Assembly (NCBI RefSeq): GCF_000024885.1
Contig: NC_013512.1
Coordinates: forward strand, 868,001 to 932,000
Length of the DNA stretch: 64,000 nt
Origin: Sulfurospirillum deleyianum DSM 6946
GTDB taxonomy: Bacteria; Campylobacterota; Campylobacteria; Campylobacterales; Sulfurospirillaceae
Direction: 5' to 3'
Below the pieces are notes generated by a model that was not told the DNA's origin, searched no databases, and worked only from the letters and a program-made list of their open reading frames with translations. Shown here piece by piece: positions 27,599 to 39,967 of the stretch; within the stretch, counting starts at the first letter, position 1; each line of letters starts with the position of its first letter. Made by a program: the position numbers and the translations under genes.

Positions 27599-28312
27599 AT
27601 GGAAGCCATCCGTTTTGAGGTTGAGGGACTTTTGAATTCGTTTAGAGTCCCTTTTTTTAGAACCTACCATAAAACGTTTTTAGCTCCACCGAAAACTACG
27701 ATTATTGGGCTTTTGTGTAATATTGCATTAAAATCTCAAAAAGAATTTTTTGAGATTTTAAATCAAGAGTTGATAGATGTATCTGTCATTATTGATGAAA
27801 TCAATGGAAAAACAAAAGATTTATGGAGTTATAAAACATTAGAAAAAGGGAATATGGGAAAAAGCGTTATAAGAAGAGATAAGCTCTTTTTATCAAAATA
27901 TACGATTTATCTAAGTATCAAAAATAAAACACTTTTTGATGAAATATACAGTGCTTTAAAAAATCCAAAAAATACTCCTGCTTTAGGCTTAGATGATGAG
28001 TTAATTATTATCAAAAATGTCACAATGATTGACGATTTGCCTTTAAATCAATCGGGGAGAATTAATTCTGTATTTTTGAATAAAGCATATCACTATAAAG
28101 CATTTATCAAAGATCTCAATCAACCTTTGGAGTTACCAACACCTAATTTAACACCGATTAAATTCAATGCTTTTGATAAAAAAGGTAATAGAATTTCAAA
28201 AGAAGTTTTATTGGAATATCCACAAGTAGAGTTTATTAATTGTGAAATACAGTTAGACGATGTCGTAAGTTATATAGATACAGAAAAAGAGAATAAAATG
28301 GTGTTTTATTGA
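27599..28312 (+). CDS. cas5: Cas5 subunit of type I-B Cascade
   Basis: The 237-aa protein begins AIRFEVEGLLNSFRVPFFRTYHKTFLAPPKTTIIGLL, the typical Cas5 N-terminus with the RAMP strand and the PPKTT(I/V)xGLL segment. Cas5 caps the 5' handle of the crRNA. It starts 1 nt after the cas7 stop and its TGA overlaps the cas3 ATG. Confidence 0.92.
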   Translation: MEAIRFEVEGLLNSFRVPFFRTYHKTFLAPPKTTIIGLLCNIALKSQKEFFEILNQELIDVSVIIDEINGKTKDLWSYKTLEKGNMGKSVIRRDKLFLSKYTIYLSIKNKTLFDEIYSALKNPKNTPALGLDDELIIIKNVTMIDDLPLNQSGRINSVFLNKAYHYKAFIKDLNQPLELPTPNLTPIKFNAFDKKGNRISKEVLLEYPQVEFINCEIQLDDVVSYIDTEKENKMVFY

Positions 28313-30525
28313 TGGAAATAGTTGCTAAAAAGTCAAATGAAAGGTACCAAACGCTTGAAGAGCATACACAGTGGGTCGTAGAAGAAGCGCTCAATCAAAT
28401 TGACCCACAAATACTTCATAAAGTTTCTACATGTACGGGTTGGAGTGAGCAAAAAATTCGTGATTTGATATTTTTTAGTGCCTATTTTCATGATATTGGA
28501 AAAGCAACGGTAGAGTTTCAAGAAACAATAAATAATGGAAAGAAATCATACCATCCATTGTATGGAGCTTCTTTATTGTTACATATCAAAGATTTTGTTT
28601 ATAAAGATATTGGAGAAAATAATCTATTATTTTCTATTGTTTTATCACATCATTCGTTATTTCCAAAGCAATATGATAGTGCAAATTATAATTTTACATT
28701 TTTACCTCAATATTCAGTGTTGTTAAAAAATTACTCATCATTGTATGAAAAAACTTTCAATGAAGTATGCCCCTATCTTTTTGAGTTTAAAGAAATCAAG
28801 AGAGAGTTGTATCAAAAATATGTTGATATTTCGGAAAAACGATTAGCAGATATACAAAGTTGTTTTAAATTTAGAGTTCTATACTCTTATGTATCAGGCA
28901 TTTTAAATCTAGCTGATTGGTTAGCAAGTGCAAGATTTACGCAAACAAAACCAACGACGACCTTTTTAACATTACCAACAAAAGAAAATTTTGTAACACA
29001 TTTAACGTTTGATGAATTAAGACCTTTTCAAGAAGAATTATCATCTTTAGATAAAAGTGTACTTGTTGAAATCCCAACAGGCGAAGGTAAAACCGAAGGT
29101 TCTTTACTTTGGGCAATTTACAATCTTTATAATCAAAATACCAAAATCATCTATACGCTTCCTACTCAAACAACTTCCAATAAATTATATGATCGAATCC
29201 AGAATTTTTTTGATAAAGAAGAGTGCGGATTGATTCACTCTACGGCTAAAATATTTCTCGAAAAAGCTTATGAGAAAGAAAATGGCATTGTCGATGATGT
29301 TTTTCAAAGCGATTTTCTCATTAGTAAAAGTTTCAATAAGCCTATCACTGTATCGACCATTGATTCGTTATTGAAGTATTTTATTAACATAGGAAGATTC
29401 AATATTGCAACAAAAAACTTTTTAAATTCTGTCATTATCATTGATGAAGTTCACGCTTATGATTTTAAGTTGATGGGATTTCTAAAACGATTTTTAGAGT
29501 TATGCCAAGAATACGATGTGAGAGTTTGTTTGATGAGTGCATCCATCCCCAATCAACTTAAAAAACTGTTAGGAATAGATACTTATCCTCTTGTGACTCA
29601 GAAAGATTTATTTGCAAAAAAAGCCAATGAAATTATCAAAAAAGAGATGTTTTTAGATGATGATTTAGAGTCAATGATGCAAAAGTTTCATGAGAAAAAA
29701 AATGTTTTAATCATCAGAAATACAGTTAAAAGCGCATTTCAGATTTACAATGAACTACAAACATTGGGTATAAAAAGTGACGATATGATTCTTTATCATT
29801 CTACTTTTAAAAAAAGAGATAGAGCAACGAAAGAAGACTTAATTTTTGAAAAACTTAATTCAAAAAAACCTTTTATTTTGATAGCTACTCAAATAGTAGA
29901 AATTTCACTTGATATAGATTTTGATGTTATGTTTACCGATAACGCACCTATTGATGCTCTTATTCAAAGGTTTGGAAGGGTTAATCGTAAAAAATCTATT
30001 GAGCGAAAAGGTGAAATCTTTATCTATCAAAACAAAAATATCAGACCATATACAAATGAATCATTGTTGGACTTAACGTTTCAAACAATTCAAAACGGAT
30101 ATTATGAACTCGGTCAATATGTAGAATGGCTCAACATTGTATATGATAAATTATTTGAAGATGATACACAATTAAAAAATGTCAAAATAAGACTTTTTGA
30201 TCCTGCTTGTTTAAAATATGATGCAACAATTAAACAATTACATGGTATAGAAAAATCATCGGATAATTATGATTTAAGAGATATTGAGCAGCCTAAAAAC
30301 GATTATTTGCTTTATGATGATTATATGAATGAAGAGATAAAAGCGAAGGATTATTTTGAATACAGCATATCTTTGCCTTTATATTATGAGGGCAAAAATA
30401 AAGAAAATATACATCCAATAGATGATGAAAAATTGTACTACAAAGTCTTAAAGCTTGACTATACACTTGATGAGGGGATAACGTTGGATGTGGATAATCA
30501 AGGCATGAAAGAACTTGGAGCATAA
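28312..30525 (+). CDS. cas3: Cas3, HD nuclease-helicase
   Basis: The 737-aa protein joins an N-terminal HD nuclease (HD at residues 60-61 in YFHDIGKATVEF, LSHHS later) to a superfamily 2 helicase. The helicase has Walker A VEIPTGEGKTEG near residue 250, the DEVH box in IIDEVHAYD near 377, the SAS motif in LMSASIPN and QRFGRVNRK near 551. Cas3 degrades DNA marked by Cascade. I chose ATG at 28312, overlapping the cas5 TGA (TGATG). A TTG one codon upstream is possible. It is AT-rich like cas8b-cas5. Confidence 0.95.
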   Translation: MEIVAKKSNERYQTLEEHTQWVVEEALNQIDPQILHKVSTCTGWSEQKIRDLIFFSAYFHDIGKATVEFQETINNGKKSYHPLYGASLLLHIKDFVYKDIGENNLLFSIVLSHHSLFPKQYDSANYNFTFLPQYSVLLKNYSSLYEKTFNEVCPYLFEFKEIKRELYQKYVDISEKRLADIQSCFKFRVLYSYVSGILNLADWLASARFTQTKPTTTFLTLPTKENFVTHLTFDELRPFQEELSSLDKSVLVEIPTGEGKTEGSLLWAIYNLYNQNTKIIYTLPTQTTSNKLYDRIQNFFDKEECGLIHSTAKIFLEKAYEKENGIVDDVFQSDFLISKSFNKPITVSTIDSLLKYFINIGRFNIATKNFLNSVIIIDEVHAYDFKLMGFLKRFLELCQEYDVRVCLMSASIPNQLKKLLGIDTYPLVTQKDLFAKKANEIIKKEMFLDDDLESMMQKFHEKKNVLIIRNTVKSAFQIYNELQTLGIKSDDMILYHSTFKKRDRATKEDLIFEKLNSKKPFILIATQIVEISLDIDFDVMFTDNAPIDALIQRFGRVNRKKSIERKGEIFIYQNKNIRPYTNESLLDLTFQTIQNGYYELGQYVEWLNIVYDKLFEDDTQLKNVKIRLFDPACLKYDATIKQLHGIEKSSDNYDLRDIEQPKNDYLLYDDYMNEEIKAKDYFEYSISLPLYYEGKNKENIHPIDDEKLYYKVLKLDYTLDEGITLDVDNQGMKELGA

Positions 30526-30529
30526 ATAA

Positions 30530-31021
30530 ATGCAAATTAACGGCACTCTCATTTCCTATTATTTCATCTGTAAAACAAAACTTTGGCTTCACGCCAATCG
30601 CCTCAATCTTGAAGATAACAGCGAAGATGTGCGCATCGGGAAAGTGTTGCATGAGATCAGCGAAGAGAAAGCACAAAAAGCCGAAGTGAAGATAGACAAT
30701 GTCAAGATCGACAAGATTACCAAAGAGTACCTTGTGGAGCTGAAAAAGTCCGACTCCGACCCTGAAGCGGTGAAGTGGCAGGTGTTGCTTTATCTGTATA
30801 AACTCAAAGGTAAAGGCATCGAGCGCAAAGGCAAAGTCGAGTACCATGAGAAAAATCATAACACCAAAAGCGAGATACTCGAATTAACCGAGCAAAACGA
30901 ACACGAGCTTTTGCGTGTTTTAGAGGCAATTACACAGCTTATCAATGCCGAAGTTCCGCCACCGCCTAAGTTTGAGAACAAATGCAAAAAATGCGCTTAT
31001 TTTGATTACTGTTTTATATGA
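30530..31021 (+). CDS. cas4: Cas4, Fe-S cluster exonuclease for spacer acquisition
   Basis: The 163-aa protein has the Cas4 layout: MQINGTLISYYFICKTKLWLHANRL with the first cluster Cys at 14, a nuclease core with ELKKSD and KWQVLLYLY, and a C-terminal CKKCAYFDYC with three more cysteines. Cas4 trims prespacers and selects the PAM. From here on the codon use shifts to C-ending codons, unlike cas3 only 4 nt upstream. Confidence 0.93.
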   Translation: MQINGTLISYYFICKTKLWLHANRLNLEDNSEDVRIGKVLHEISEEKAQKAEVKIDNVKIDKITKEYLVELKKSDSDPEAVKWQVLLYLYKLKGKGIERKGKVEYHEKNHNTKSEILELTEQNEHELLRVLEAITQLINAEVPPPPKFENKCKKCAYFDYCFI

Positions 31022-31027
31022 GGTAAC

Positions 31028-32340
<1,313 letters not shown>

Positions 32341-32504
32341 TTTTCCAACCACAGTTTAGTCTTTTTTAGGCGAAAAGTTGCTAAAATACGGCGTTAAATC
32401 GCCTTTTTGATCTTTAACAATTCATTGTTAATTTTAATTGGAAAAAACGACACAAATGGCTATTTTATGGGATTTTGTATTTTAGAAAGCACCATAATCT
32501 AGCC
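32341..32504 (+). promoter_or_regulatory. CRISPR leader
   Basis: The 164-bp AT-rich non-coding stretch between cas2 and the first repeat is the leader. It contains a terminator-like hairpin (32390-32408) and a perfect 8+8 palindrome TTAACAAT-TC-ATTGTTAA (32414-32431). T-rich blocks before the first repeat contain -10-like TATTTT/GTATTTT. The array promoter and the Cas1-Cas2 docking site should be here. The degenerate repeat at the far end confirms this is the leader side. Confidence 0.7.
32390..32408 (+). terminator. Terminator of the cas operon
   Basis: GGCG-TTAAAT-CGCC followed by TTTTT. The stem is only 4 bp, extended little by flanking bases, so strength is uncertain. Confidence 0.45.
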
Positions 32505-34035
32505 CTCGAACCGACACAAGATTTGTATTTAAACCGTTTAATCAATCTCAAAAGACACTTAAAAAATATACTCGAACCGACACAAGATTTGTATTTAAAC
32601 TTTTTTGGCACTTCTTGGCTCTCTTTTGGCTTTTCTCGAACCGACACAAGATTTGTATTTAAACAATTTAGAAAGTTCAATGTTTTTTACTGCAACTGCC
32701 TCGAACCGACACAAGATTTGTATTTAAACTAAGAGCTTTATCTCTTTTTTCTTTAGTTGTAGGCTCGAACCGACACAAGATTTGTATTTAAACAGATATG
32801 CAACCGATGGCGCAAGTGCTTTTGATCTCTCGAACCGACACAAGATTTGTATTTAAACTGAAATGAAATTTGACCGCCCAACTTATGTGCCTGTCTCGAA
32901 CCGACACAAGATTTGTATTTAAACCCTATTCACAATGGGACTTAACAGTAAATAGCACACTCGAACCGACACAAGATTTGTATTTAAACCGCCCAAAAGC
33001 TAATTGATACTTAGACGCTTTCTTCTCGAACCGACACAAGATTTGTATTTAAACATCCTAAAAAAAGCATTTATGCTAAAGGGTGGCGCACTCGAACCGA
33101 CACAAGATTTGTATTTAAACAACGACAAACACAAAATTCATCTACTAGGCGGAAAGCTCGAACCGACACAAGATTTGTATTTAAACCTCTTCGAGCTTGA
33201 CCCGTGAGCTTATCGTCTCCTCGAACCGACACAAGATTTGTATTTAAACACGGAAGCAAAAGCGTTTCCACGCTTTTGTGTTTCTCGAACCGACACAAGA
33301 TTTGTATTTAAACTGTCGTAGCTTGCTCCGCTTGTCAATGGAATTTCCTCGAACCGACACAAGATTTGTATTTAAACAAAAATGAGAACGGTTGAGAGTA
33401 TAATAAATGATAACTCGAACCGACACAAGATTTGTATTTAAACCACAGAAGAGTATAAAAAGCCTATAAAATTATTATTCTCGAACCGACACAAGATTTG
33501 TATTTAAACTATCAGGGAACTCTTTTTCTTTTTTAGAAAAACATACTCGAACCGACACAAGATTTGTATTTAAACTGTAACAATAATTATGCATTGTACT
33601 GTGTGTGAAATTCTCGAACCGACACAAGATTTGTATTTAAACAACAGTAGGCGTTATTATAGGCTATTTAATCGTTTACTCGAACCGACACAAGATTTGT
33701 ATTTAAACCATAAAGACAAAAAGGGGATAAGATGGAAGAGATTCTCGAACCGACACAAGATTTGTATTTAAACTACCTAAACTAGGTGTTGAAAAAACCA
33801 ACAGCTAACTCGAACCGACACAAGATTTGTATTTAAACAAAATAGTTTGAAATTTCTCCAAGCTAGTGTTCTCTCGAACCGACACAAGATTTGTATTTAA
33901 ACTGACCCACCAAAGTTTTTTAATGATGGCACAAAGCACTCGAACCGACACAAGATTTGTATTTAAACTGCTATAAAACTCTTCAACACCTTTAGCGATT
34001 GACTGCTCGAACCGACACAAGATTTGTATTTAAAC

Positions 34036-34133
34036 CGGTGGAGAGCTTGCAGATGTTAGGAGGCAATCACTCGAACCGACACAAGATTTGTATTTAAACC
34101 GGTGGAGAGCTTGCAGATGTTAGGAGGCAATCA
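34036..34133 (+). repeat. Tandemly duplicated spacer-repeat unit 1
   Basis: Spacers 34036-34069 and 34100-34133 are identical 34-mers separated by one repeat, which indicates local duplication of a unit. Confidence 0.95.
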
Positions 34134-37043
34134 CTCGAACCGACACAAGATTTGTATTTAAACATGATTTGTGTCTCTTTTTCTGTCTCAAATTGTGAAC
34201 TCGAACCGACACAAGATTTGTATTTAAACCGGGTGCAAAAGCTCTTTTGACGTTGACGTGGTTTTCTCGAACCGACACAAGATTTGTATTTAAACTTGCT
34301 TCTTTTGTCATCTCTACCCCTTTAAAATTTCTCGAACCGACACAAGATTTGTATTTAAACTGATAAGGTAACAGAAATCGTACGTCCTCACTTTCTCGAA
34401 CCGACACAAGATTTGTATTTAAACAGCATTTGTAAGAAGTAGGTAAGCACTTGGCGGTCGCTCGAACCGACACAAGATTTGTATTTAAACCCGATAGAAT
34501 TATTATGATTAGTGAAGATGGAACTATCTCGAACCGACACAAGATTTGTATTTAAACCTTTAAAGATTTTATAAGCCCGTTTTTATAGTTCCTCGAACCG
34601 ACACAAGATTTGTATTTAAACAAACAATGGAGCACTATAAAGTTAAAATAAGTGTTTCTCGAACCGACACAAGATTTGTATTTAAACTTGATTGAGAAAA
34701 ACTAACTTCCAACCGTCCAAAGCTCGAACCGACACAAGATTTGTATTTAAACTATCCTGAGCCAAACGATAATTTAAAATCAATCTGCTCGAACCGACAC
34801 AAGATTTGTATTTAAACCAAAATAGTCTCCTTTTCTTTAAAATTGATAATGAAACTCGAACCGACACAAGATTTGTATTTAAACCTAGATGCGTTACATG
34901 TAAACGAAACAGAGAATGGCTCGAACCGACACAAGATTTGTATTTAAACAAGGATGAAGAAGTTAAAGAAGTCATGCTTGTTAGGCTCGAACCGACACAA
35001 GATTTGTATTTAAACTCAGATACCTTAATGGTTTCGTCCGAAATTTGCATCCTCGAACCGACACAAGATTTGTATTTAAACCATCAAGCACTGTTTCGCT
35101 TGATGATATAGATATCTCGAACCGACACAAGATTTGTATTTAAACACTCATAAAGCTCTTTTGGTAAATCATCTCTCATTCCTCGAACCGACACAAGATT
35201 TGTATTTAAACCAGAAGGGGATAATGTCGTCCGTGATGTCAATATCCTCGAACCGACACAAGATTTGTATTTAAACGATGGATAGATACAAAGCAAACAG
35301 TACAACACATCTCGAACCGACACAAGATTTGTATTTAAACCAGTACAGCACCGAAGGAAGCAGTGCGTTTGACCTGCTCGAACCGACACAAGATTTGTAT
35401 TTAAACAGTTTCATGCCTTGGTATGGTGACATTCTTACTACCTCGAACCGACACAAGATTTGTATTTAAACAAAAAAGCCAAAAAAGAGCCAAAAAGTGC
35501 CAAAAACTCGAACCGACACAAGATTTGTATTTAAACAGGCAAAACACGGTCTTAACGCCTCGCCCCACCCTTCTCGAACCGACACAAGATTTGTATTTAA
35601 ACAAAAAGGAACTGACAATGCAAATGGTGCAAAAACTACTCGAACCGACACAAGATTTGTATTTAAACATTTTAATGGATGATGATAAGCTCTTATACTA
35701 TTTTCTCGAACCGACACAAGATTTGTATTTAAACCATAGACGAAAAGTCTCTAAAACTAAGATGAGAAATCTCGAACCGACACAAGATTTGTATTTAAAC
35801 AAAAAAGAAACCTAGCACAAGAACAGACCAGACCCCTCGAACCGACACAAGATTTGTATTTAAACCAGTTCGAGTATTTAGAAAGTGTGGAAAAAATTAT
35901 TCTCGAACCGACACAAGATTTGTATTTAAACATTTTGATGGATGATGATAAGCTCTTATACTATTTTCTCGAACCGACACAAGATTTGTATTTAAACTCA
36001 GCTAATAGTATTCAGGTTATGTATATTATCGAACTCGAACCGACACAAGATTTGTATTTAAACTTAGTAGATGGAAGAATAGAAAATACATTAGAAGCTC
36101 GAACCGACACAAGATTTGTATTTAAACAAAAAAGAAACCTAGTACAAGAACAGACCAGACCGCTCGAACCGACACAAGATTTGTATTTAAACTATATGGG
36201 AAGCAAAAGAAAATTATCTTCTAAAATTCTCGAACCGACACAAGATTTGTATTTAAACCCACAATAGGATAAAAAATGGATTTATACGTAAAACTCGAAC
36301 CGACACAAGATTTGTATTTAAACAATATCCTCTGTTTTCCAGTCGTAAATTGGGTAAACTCGAACCGACACAAGATTTGTATTTAAACTATATCAGTAAT
36401 AGGTACTACAATGGCATCAGTTGGCTCGAACCGACACAAGATTTGTATTTAAACTAAGTTCAATATGACATAAGTCTTCAGCATACTTTGCTCGAACCGA
36501 CACAAGATTTGTATTTAAACTTTAGCCCTCATTTAAGGGCTTTATCTTTTCAAACTCGAACCGACACAAGATTTGTATTTAAACTATTGCTGAAATATTA
36601 GTTAAAGCAAATGAAGAAGACTCGAACCGACACAAGATTTGTATTTAAACATGGAAAACGCAGGTAGAAAAAAAAATAAAATGACACTCGAACCGACACA
36701 AGATTTGTATTTAAACTTATTTAGAAGATACGATTAGAGATTTACATCAAGCTCGAACCGACACAAGATTTGTATTTAAACAGCGACCCGACTCTTGTTA
36801 CAATATCTGCGATATCTCGAACCGACACAAGATTTGTATTTAAACCTGTTGATAATGCAATATCAGCCTGCGAATAGGTAACTCGAACCGACACAAGATT
36901 TGTATTTAAACTACATCAGGATTTGACATATACTTGATACCCTCTGTCTCGAACCGACACAAGATTTGTATTTAAACATTAATGGGTGTGCTGCAATCCA
37001 TTTCACGGAGTTTCTCGAACCGACACAAGATTTGTATTTAAAC

Positions 37044-37147
37044 CTGGTAGCGTTCAACTACACACACACAAATAGCAATTCTCGAACCGACACAAGATTT
37101 GTATTTAAACCTGGTAGCGTTCAACTACACACACACAAATAGCAATT
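37044..37147 (+). repeat. Tandemly duplicated spacer-repeat unit 2
   Basis: Spacers 37044-37080 and 37111-37147 are identical 37-mers with one repeat between them. Confidence 0.95.
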
Positions 37148-39729
37148 CTCGAACCGACACAAGATTTGTATTTAAACTTGAGCTTTTTTAATCTATGAAA
37201 TTCAGGAGGACATCTCGAACCGACACAAGATTTGTATTTAAACCAACACCAAAAATGGCACTTATACGTTTCCTAATGCTCGAACCGACACAAGATTTGT
37301 ATTTAAACATGCTTTCAATGTCAAGCTTCATTTTAAGCTACTTCTCGAACCGACACAAGATTTGTATTTAAACAGTATATCGCTTTTGGTCGTTTGCATC
37401 CCGATTGAACTCGAACCGACACAAGATTTGTATTTAAACATACGTCAAAGAGCCTTATCAAAACATCGAATCTCACTCGAACCGACACAAGATTTGTATT
37501 TAAACCAACAACCCCCTAAAGTTTCTTAACTTTCTTCAAATCCTCGAACCGACACAAGATTTGTATTTAAACTGACATAAACGCCATCTTGCAATGCTTT
37601 TTTAATAGACTCGAACCGACACAAGATTTGTATTTAAACAAGGTACTTTCGCCTCTTCTTGAGGCGCTTGAGGCGCTCGAACCGACACAAGATTTGTATT
37701 TAAACGTTAAAAACCATCTTCCCATTATTATTAAATTTTGGCTCGAACCGACACAAGATTTGTATTTAAACAAGTAATTTACGCATAGTAACTAAGTAGT
37801 CAGGTATCTTCTCGAACCGACACAAGATTTGTATTTAAACGTCTATAATAACAATCGCTCCGCTAGTGGCTTTTGCTCGAACCGACACAAGATTTGTATT
37901 TAAACTGTGGACAGAGCGTTTTGCAGTCGAAGGCATAAAGGTCTCGAACCGACACAAGATTTGTATTTAAACAGTTCACTTTCAACATCAATGCTAAAAG
38001 AAGCGTTTCTCGAACCGACACAAGATTTGTATTTAAACTACTTTTCAGGTGTATCGATGTAAAGGATACGTACTCGAACCGACACAAGATTTGTATTTAA
38101 ACATCTTTAGAGATGGGCGCTACTTACATGTTAAAACTCGAACCGACACAAGATTTGTATTTAAACAACGCTGGGGGCTTCTCTATGGAAGATTTTAACC
38201 GAACTCGAACCGACACAAGATTTGTATTTAAACCGGCAAGAGTGGGATGTGATAATCTCTAACCCACCCTCGAACCGACACAAGATTTGTATTTAAACCG
38301 CAAATATTCTTCTACATGTAAAGAAAAATGGATCCTCGAACCGACACAAGATTTGTATTTAAACCACTATGATTCTTCAAAAGAGGTTTTTAGAATAGAG
38401 CTCGAACCGACACAAGATTTGTATTTAAACCCTATTGATGACTTCCTTTACCATCCCCTTTTTACTCGAACCGACACAAGATTTGTATTTAAACAATGAT
38501 GCGAAAATAGTTCTGATGACAATAGACACACTCGAACCGACACAAGATTTGTATTTAAACAATTAATTAAAGGTTCACACCCAAACAAATCAATACTCGA
38601 ACCGACACAAGATTTGTATTTAAACGTTGGAAGCGTGACAGGTAATTGGAGAATAATTTCCTCGAACCGACACAAGATTTGTATTTAAACATGCTTTTAG
38701 CTTCTTTTTATGTAGGCAAATACACTCGAACCGACACAAGATTTGTATTTAAACTGTCAAAATCAAATCATCTTTATCAAAATAATTTTGCTCGAACCGA
38801 CACAAGATTTGTATTTAAACCGCCAACACGTCAGGGAATTATGCCCACGCCAACACTCGAACCGACACAAGATTTGTATTTAAACTGTCCGTACCCGAAC
38901 CATTAGAATCTTTAATAGCGTTCTCGAACCGACACAAGATTTGTATTTAAACGACGAAGACACGGTAAAGGTTTTGCGATTCGATGTTCTCGAACCGACA
39001 CAAGATTTGTATTTAAACCTCTCAACCACCGTCACAGGGATTTTTTTACCGTTAACTCGAACCGACACAAGATTTGTATTTAAACTTTGGAATAATTGGC
39101 TTAATCCACCCATGACCTGCTCGAACCGACACAAGATTTGTATTTAAACTTGTTTAAAAGCTTAGCCCCATTGCTGAGGCTTAACCTCGAACCGACACAA
39201 GATTTGTATTTAAACCTTGGAAGCGATAGGACTTAAAAATAAAATGCGCCTCTCGAACCGACACAAGATTTGTATTTAAACAAGAACGGTAAGCCTAGAA
39301 CGCTTATGATGTTGACTCGAACCGACACAAGATTTGTATTTAAACAAAAATGGCTATTTCCTTACATGTAAGGCTTCTGCTCGAACCGACACAAGATTTG
39401 TATTTAAACAACAATAGAGCGAGAGACATTTTTGTCATTCTCTTCTCGAACCGACACAAGATTTGTATTTAAACATTATTTTATTAACCTTTACATGTAG
39501 ATGGTTCGCACTCGAACCGACACAAGATTTGTATTTAAACGAAATTGATGATGGTGATGAAGTTATATGTGATCCACACTCGAACCGACACAAGATTTGT
39601 ATTTAAACCTTTGGAAATACTACGGAGGCGGTAAGAAAATAAAACTCGAACCGACACAAGATTTGTATTTAAACAGGTTTCTGCTTTTACTTATTAGGTT
39701 TTTTAGGATTCTCAAATCGACACAAGATT

Positions 39730-39967
39730 ACATCATACTTCGGCATAGAAAGCTACTATCAAACCACCTGAAGGTTTTGGCATGAATGAGTATATAGAGT
39801 TCACAAATATTCTAAAAACGATCAAAGGAAGGTTCGTACTACTGTACAATGATTGTGAGGTTATTAAGGACATGTACAAGGATTACGAAATTATTGAGGT
39901 GTCCACACGTTATAGTTTACGTGGAGCGAATCAAAAGATAGCTAAGGAAGTTATCATCAAAGGGTAG
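39730..39967 (+). pseudogene. Remnant of a D12-class DNA adenine methylase
   Basis: A 61-codon frame from 39782 encodes MNEYIEFTNILKTIKGRFVL and then LYNDCEVIKDMYKDYEIIEVSTRYSL, which resembles the C-terminal region of D12-class (Dam-like) adenine methylases. Just upstream, in another frame from about 39733, SYFGIESYYQTT fits the YFG-E-YY segment that precedes it in the family. Together they indicate a truncated and frameshifted gene. The N-terminal part, including the DPPY motif, is lost at the junction with the degenerate last CRISPR repeat. Confidence 0.65.

Larger units (their letters stand above)
32505..39740 (+). CRISPR. CRISPR array, 110 intact repeats plus a degenerate terminal repeat, 110 spacers
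   Basis: The repeat is 30 nt, starting CTCGAACCGA and ending GTATTTAAAC. I located 110 intact copies from 32505 to 39674 and a degenerate one at 39711-39740. Intact repeats look invariant by eye. Spacers are mostly 34-37 nt, period about 65.5 nt. Transcription is expected on the plus strand from the leader beside cas2. The processed 5' handle would be ATTTAAAC if Cas6 cuts 8 nt from the repeat end. Identical adjacent spacers occur twice and near-identical distant spacers twice. Repeats are open in several frames, which produces false peptides such as LEPTQDLYLN. Confidence 0.99.

Noticed and set aside
32475-39785. Many open frames of 60-140 codons on both strands with repeated LEPTQDLYLN, RTDTRFVFK or NTNLVSVR peptides
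   Set aside because: They are the CRISPR repeat read in open frames, joined by spacers. No start signals or conserved protein features exist.
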